DNA from: Streptomyces lunaelactis
GTDB taxonomy: Bacteria; Actinomycetota; Actinomycetes; Streptomycetales; Streptomycetaceae
Assembly (NCBI RefSeq): GCF_003054555.1
Contig: NZ_CP026304.1
Span: 4,712,001 to 4,776,000 of the forward strand
Direction of reading: 5' to 3'
DNA length: 64,000 bases
The notes under the pieces were generated by a model, which had not been told where the DNA came from, did no database searches, and worked only from the letters and a program-made list of their open reading frames with translations. Each line of letters opens with the position of its first letter. Position 1 is the stretch's first letter. Below are positions 61,116 through 64,000 of the stretch, piece after piece. The position numbers and the translations under genes were made by a program.

Positions 61116-62219
61116 GTGGCTGGATCCGTCACATCTCAACGGCCACCGGTCGCCGAAGGACGGCGCGACGGGCCGCTGATCGTCACCGAAGACCTGGAAC
61201 TGCTCGACGATCTCCTGCGGCTGTGTGCCGCGGCCGGAGCCGAGCCGGACGTTCACCATTCGGTGCCGGAGCGCAGGGGAAGCTGGGAGAGCGCGCCACT
61301 GGTCCTCGTCGGCGACGACGCGGCCGCGCGCTGCCGGGGAGCCACCCGCAGGCGCGGTGTGCTGCTCGTCGGGCGTGACCAGGACGACCCGGACGTCTGG
61401 CGGCGGGCCGTGGAGATCGGGGCGGACTGCGTGCTGCGCCTGCCCGATGGGGAGAGCTGGCTCGTCGACCGCATCGCCGATGTGGTCGAGGGCGTCGGCC
61501 GGCAGGCGCTGACCGTCGGGGTGATCGGCGGCCGGGGCGGGGCCGGGGCATCGACGCTGGCCTGCGCGCTGGCGGTGACCGCGGCCAGGTCCGGCAGGCG
61601 CACCATGCTCGTCGACGGCGACCCGCTCGGTGGAGGACTTGATGTGCTGCTCGGCGGGGAGCGAGCGGAAGGCAGACGTTGGCCGGATTTCGCCGCTTCC
61701 AAGGGGCGGGTCGCCGGTGGGGCGCTGGAGGAGTCGCTGCCGGAGTTGCATGCGCTGCGGGTGCTGAGCTGGGACCGCGGTGATTCGGTGGTGATCCCGC
61801 CGGAGGCGATGCGTTCGGTGCTGGCCGCGGCGCGCAGACGCGGCGGGGTCGTGGTCGTAGATCTGCCCCGGCGGGTCGACGAGGGCGTGGCGGAGGCGCT
61901 GGCCCAGCTGGACCTGGGACTGCTGGTGGTGCCGGGCGAGCTGCGGGCGGTCGCCGCGTCGAACCGGGTGGCATCGACGGTGGGCATGGTGCTCCAGGAC
62001 CTGCGGGCGGTGGTGCGCGGGCCGTACGCCGCGGGGCTGGACGAGCAGTGGGTGGCGGACGCGCTAGGGCTGCCGCTGGCGGGTGAACTGCCCATGGAGG
62101 CAGGACTGTTGGCGGCCCAGGACAGCGGCGCTCCGCCGGGCGGCAGTGCGCGCGGGCCGCTGGCCAGGTTCTGCACGGCCTTCTGGGAGCGGGCGCTGGC
62201 CGGGGGTGGGGTCTCATGA
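61116..62219 (+). CDS. ssd: Septum-site determining / TadZ-CpaE-like ATPase (Ssd)
   Basis: 367 aa. The N-terminal ~130 residues form a receiver-like domain (PLIVTEDLELLDDLLRLCAA). The ATPase half has the deviant P-loop TVGVIGGRGGAGASTLACAL, where the usual GKT/S is GAS, so the last Lys is missing as in actinobacterial Ssd proteins. Then come TMLVDGDPLGGGLDVLLGG and GVVVVDLPRRVD. Family members place the Tad pilus machinery or affect septum formation. GTG at 61116 is 8 nt after GAGGGGG; a GTG at 61107 lies within that site. It overlaps the next gene by 4 bp. Confidence 0.88.
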   Translation: MAGSVTSQRPPVAEGRRDGPLIVTEDLELLDDLLRLCAAAGAEPDVHHSVPERRGSWESAPLVLVGDDAAARCRGATRRRGVLLVGRDQDDPDVWRRAVEIGADCVLRLPDGESWLVDRIADVVEGVGRQALTVGVIGGRGGAGASTLACALAVTAARSGRRTMLVDGDPLGGGLDVLLGGERAEGRRWPDFAASKGRVAGGALEESLPELHALRVLSWDRGDSVVIPPEAMRSVLAAARRRGGVVVVDLPRRVDEGVAEALAQLDLGLLVVPGELRAVAASNRVASTVGMVLQDLRAVVRGPYAAGLDEQWVADALGLPLAGELPMEAGLLAAQDSGAPPGGSARGPLARFCTAFWERALAGGGVS

Positions 62220-63364
62220 GCGCCGGACTGCTGGATGCCGTACGGCAGCGGCTCGCGGAGAGCGGGGCCGAGCCGACTCCGGCCAGGGTGGCGGCCGCGC
62301 TGCGGGCACAGGGGCGGCTGCTGGGGGATGCCGAAGTGCTGGGCGGCACCGAGAAGTTGCGGTGCGAGCTGGTGGGCACGGGGCCGCTGGAGCCGCTGCT
62401 GGCAGACCCGGCCGTGACGGATGTGCTGGTGTCCGCGCCCGACCGGGTGTGGGTGGACCGGGGCTGCGGGCTCGAACTGACCCGGGTGACATTCGCGGAC
62501 GCTATGGCGGTGCGCAGGCTGGCCCAGCGGCTCGCGGCAGTGGCGGAGCGGCGTCTTGACGACGCCCGGCCCTGGGTCGACGCGCGGCTGCCGGACGGGA
62601 CGCGGATGCATGCCGTGATCCCGCCGGTGGCCGTCGGCTCGACGTGTCTGTCGCTGCGGGTGGTGCGGCCGAGGGCGTTCTCGGTGGGGGAGCTCGTCAC
62701 AGCGGGGACGGTGCCGCCCGGCGGCGCCTGGGTGCTGCGGGCGTTGATCGAGGCCCGGCTCTCGTTCCTGATCAGCGGCGGCACAGGGTCCGGCAAGACG
62801 ACCCTGCTGTCGAGCTTGCTGGGACTGGTGGGGGAGCGCGAGCGGATCGTGCTGGCCGAGGACTCGGCGGAGCTCAGACCCGAACACCCGCATGTGGTGC
62901 GACTGGAGTCGCGCACGGCCAACCAGGAGGGCGCCGGCCGGGTGACGCTGCAGGACCTGGTGCGGCAGGCGCTGCGGATGCGGCCCGACCGGCTGGTCGT
63001 CGGGGAGGTGCGCGGCGCGGAGGTCACCGAGCTGCTGGCCGCGCTCAACACCGGCCACGAGGGCGGGTGCGGCACCGTCCACGCGAACGCGGCGGCGGAT
63101 GTGCCGGCGCGGCTGGAGGCGCTGGGGACGGCGGCCGGGCTCGACCGGGCGGCGCTGCACAGTCAGTTGGCTGCGGCACTCTCGGTGGTGATCCATCTCG
63201 TACGGGACAGGGGCGGGCAACGGCGGATCGCGGAGGTGCATGTGCTGGAGCGGGACGCGGCGGGGCTGGTGGTGACCGTGCCCGCGCTGCGGTGGGGCGC
63301 CGACGCGTTCGCGTACGAGCGGGGCTGGGCGCGGCTGCGGTCGCTGATCGGGGGTGCGCTGTGA
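62216..63364 (+). CDS. tadA: Type II/IV secretion ATPase TadA (CpaF-like)
   Basis: 382-aa hexameric ATPase of Flp/Tad pilus assembly. Walker A is SGGTGSGKTTLLSSLL, followed by VLAEDSAELRPEHPHVVRLE (Asp box), LVVGEVRGAEVTELLAALN (Walker B) and TGHEGGCGTVHANAA (His box). The N-terminal domain contains GPLEPLLADPAVTDVLVSAP. It starts in an ATGA overlap with ssd and ends in a TGATG overlap with the next gene. Confidence 0.95.
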   Translation: MSAGLLDAVRQRLAESGAEPTPARVAAALRAQGRLLGDAEVLGGTEKLRCELVGTGPLEPLLADPAVTDVLVSAPDRVWVDRGCGLELTRVTFADAMAVRRLAQRLAAVAERRLDDARPWVDARLPDGTRMHAVIPPVAVGSTCLSLRVVRPRAFSVGELVTAGTVPPGGAWVLRALIEARLSFLISGGTGSGKTTLLSSLLGLVGERERIVLAEDSAELRPEHPHVVRLESRTANQEGAGRVTLQDLVRQALRMRPDRLVVGEVRGAEVTELLAALNTGHEGGCGTVHANAAADVPARLEALGTAAGLDRAALHSQLAAALSVVIHLVRDRGGQRRIAEVHVLERDAAGLVVTVPALRWGADAFAYERGWARLRSLIGGAL

Positions 63365-64000
63365 TGGCCGCTGAGTCGGTGTACGCGGCCGCGCTGTGTG
63401 CGGGGGCCGCGGCGTGGCTGACAGTCGGGCGGGAGCGGGGGCTGCGGCGGGCGCGGCTGCTCCTGGCCGGTGGCGGTGCGGTGGAGATGGCCCCGTGGTG
63501 GTCGCGGACGCGGCTGCTTCCGGTGGTCCGGCTGCGGCCGGAGTGGCTGTGTTTTCCCGCGGGGCTGGTTCTCGCGGTGCTGGGGGAGTCGGTGCTGCCG
63601 CTGGTCGCGGGCGCGGTGGCGGTGCCACTGATGAGGCGGCGGCTGCGGGCCCGGGAGCGGAGGCGGGAGCAGGAACGGCGGGCCGAGGGCGTCATCACCT
63701 TGTGCGGTGCGGTCGCCGGCGAGCTGCGGGCGGGGCTGCAGCCGGGGCAGGCGCTGCTGTTCGCCGCCAGATCCACGCGGGCGCTGGGTGGTGCTGAGGC
63801 TGCCGTACTGGCGGCGGCGCGGTTCGGGGGCGATGTGCCTGAGGTGCTGCGGGAGGCGTCCCGGGGGCCGGGCGCGGACGGGCTCGCCGGGGTCGCGGCC
63901 TGCTGGCGGGTGGCTGTGGACAGCGGAGCCGGTCTGGCCGCGGGCCTCGACCGGCTGGAAGCTGCACTGCGGGCGGACCGGGACCAACGGCAGGACCTCC
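63364..64000 (+). CDS. tadB: Tad pilus inner-membrane protein TadB (partial, runs off the window)
   Basis: The visible 212 residues start MAAESVYAAALCAGAAAWL. Two hydrophobic segments (WLCFPAGLVLAVLGESVLPL and VAGAVAVPLMRRRL) are followed by the cytoplasmic GspF-type domain with VITLCGAVAGELRAGLQPGQ and ACWRVAVDSGAGLAAGLDRL. This is the platform protein of Tad/type II secretion systems. The last one or two helices and the stop lie beyond 64000. A GTG at 63361 is an alternative start. Confidence 0.88.
   Translation, partial: MAAESVYAAALCAGAAAWLTVGRERGLRRARLLLAGGGAVEMAPWWSRTRLLPVVRLRPEWLCFPAGLVLAVLGESVLPLVAGAVAVPLMRRRLRARERRREQERRAEGVITLCGAVAGELRAGLQPGQALLFAARSTRALGGAEAAVLAAARFGGDVPEVLREASRGPGADGLAGVAACWRVAVDSGAGLAAGLDRLEAALRADRDQRQDL

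Overview
The window is high-GC actinobacterial DNA, almost certainly from a Streptomyces chromosome. The evidence is third-position G/C bias, GTG and leaderless starts, many 4-bp ATGA/GTGA gene overlaps, a WhiB-like regulator matching WblA, and a gene order (PBP, wblA, two ArsA-type ATPases, crp, nth, MarP-like protease, NhaA, Acs, Tad pilus genes) that I recall from the SCO3555-SCO3585 region of S. coelicolor. That comparison is from memory.

The window has an accessory half (about 1-27.5 kb) and a core half (about 27.5-64 kb). A tRNA-Pro gene (27504-27577, minus strand) marks the boundary.

1-9.2 kb: a probable isonitrile natural-product cluster. A plus-strand operon encodes a lipoprotein, a FecCD permease and an ATPase (a metallophore-type importer). 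It converges on a minus-strand operon encoding an MFS exporter, an AsnB-like amidotransferase, a cytochrome P450 and an isonitrile synthase of the PvcA/DIT1 family. 9.4-14.8 kb: copper-linked genes follow directly: a small Met/His-tailed membrane protein, a Cu(I) P-type ATPase, a PCuAC-like protein, an ECF sigma factor, a His/Met-rich membrane protein and a BlaI/CopY-type repressor. Together they suggest a copper-binding isonitrile (chalkophore-like) system, perhaps a tyrosine-isonitrile amide dimer of the hazimycin type. This is the most interesting part of the window.

14.7-19 kb: a scarred stretch. Truncated M56 peptidase and Spo0M genes meet at one deletion junction. A large ATPase/TPR protein is followed by a frameshifted QueD gene.

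19.0-27.5 kb: two decayed integrative elements sit in tandem at tRNA-Pro. Copies of the tRNA 3' part lie at about 19018 and 24664, with similar arm-type repeats near the ends. No integrase survives. Contents include a GAP-family membrane protein, a lipoprotein behind a broken beta-helix gene, LacI and ImmA fragments, and several unknown small proteins.

27.7-64 kb: conserved core genes. These are a metallophosphoesterase with a compensated frameshift, two polyprenol-type mannosyltransferases, a GatB/YqeY protein, a bifunctional PBP, wblA, two ArsA/Get3-like ATPases, DUF4177 and RidA proteins, a secreted CBM35-FN3-glucose/sorbosone dehydrogenase protein, Nudix and MBL hydrolases, an SPFH protein, Crp, endonuclease III, a CvpA-protease, an epoxide hydrolase, NhaA, Acs, a SulP-carbonic anhydrase fusion, a polysaccharide deacetylase-like lipoprotein, a CooC-like ATPase, a degenerate Fic protein, a HAD phosphatase, and the start of a Tad pilus operon that runs off the right edge.
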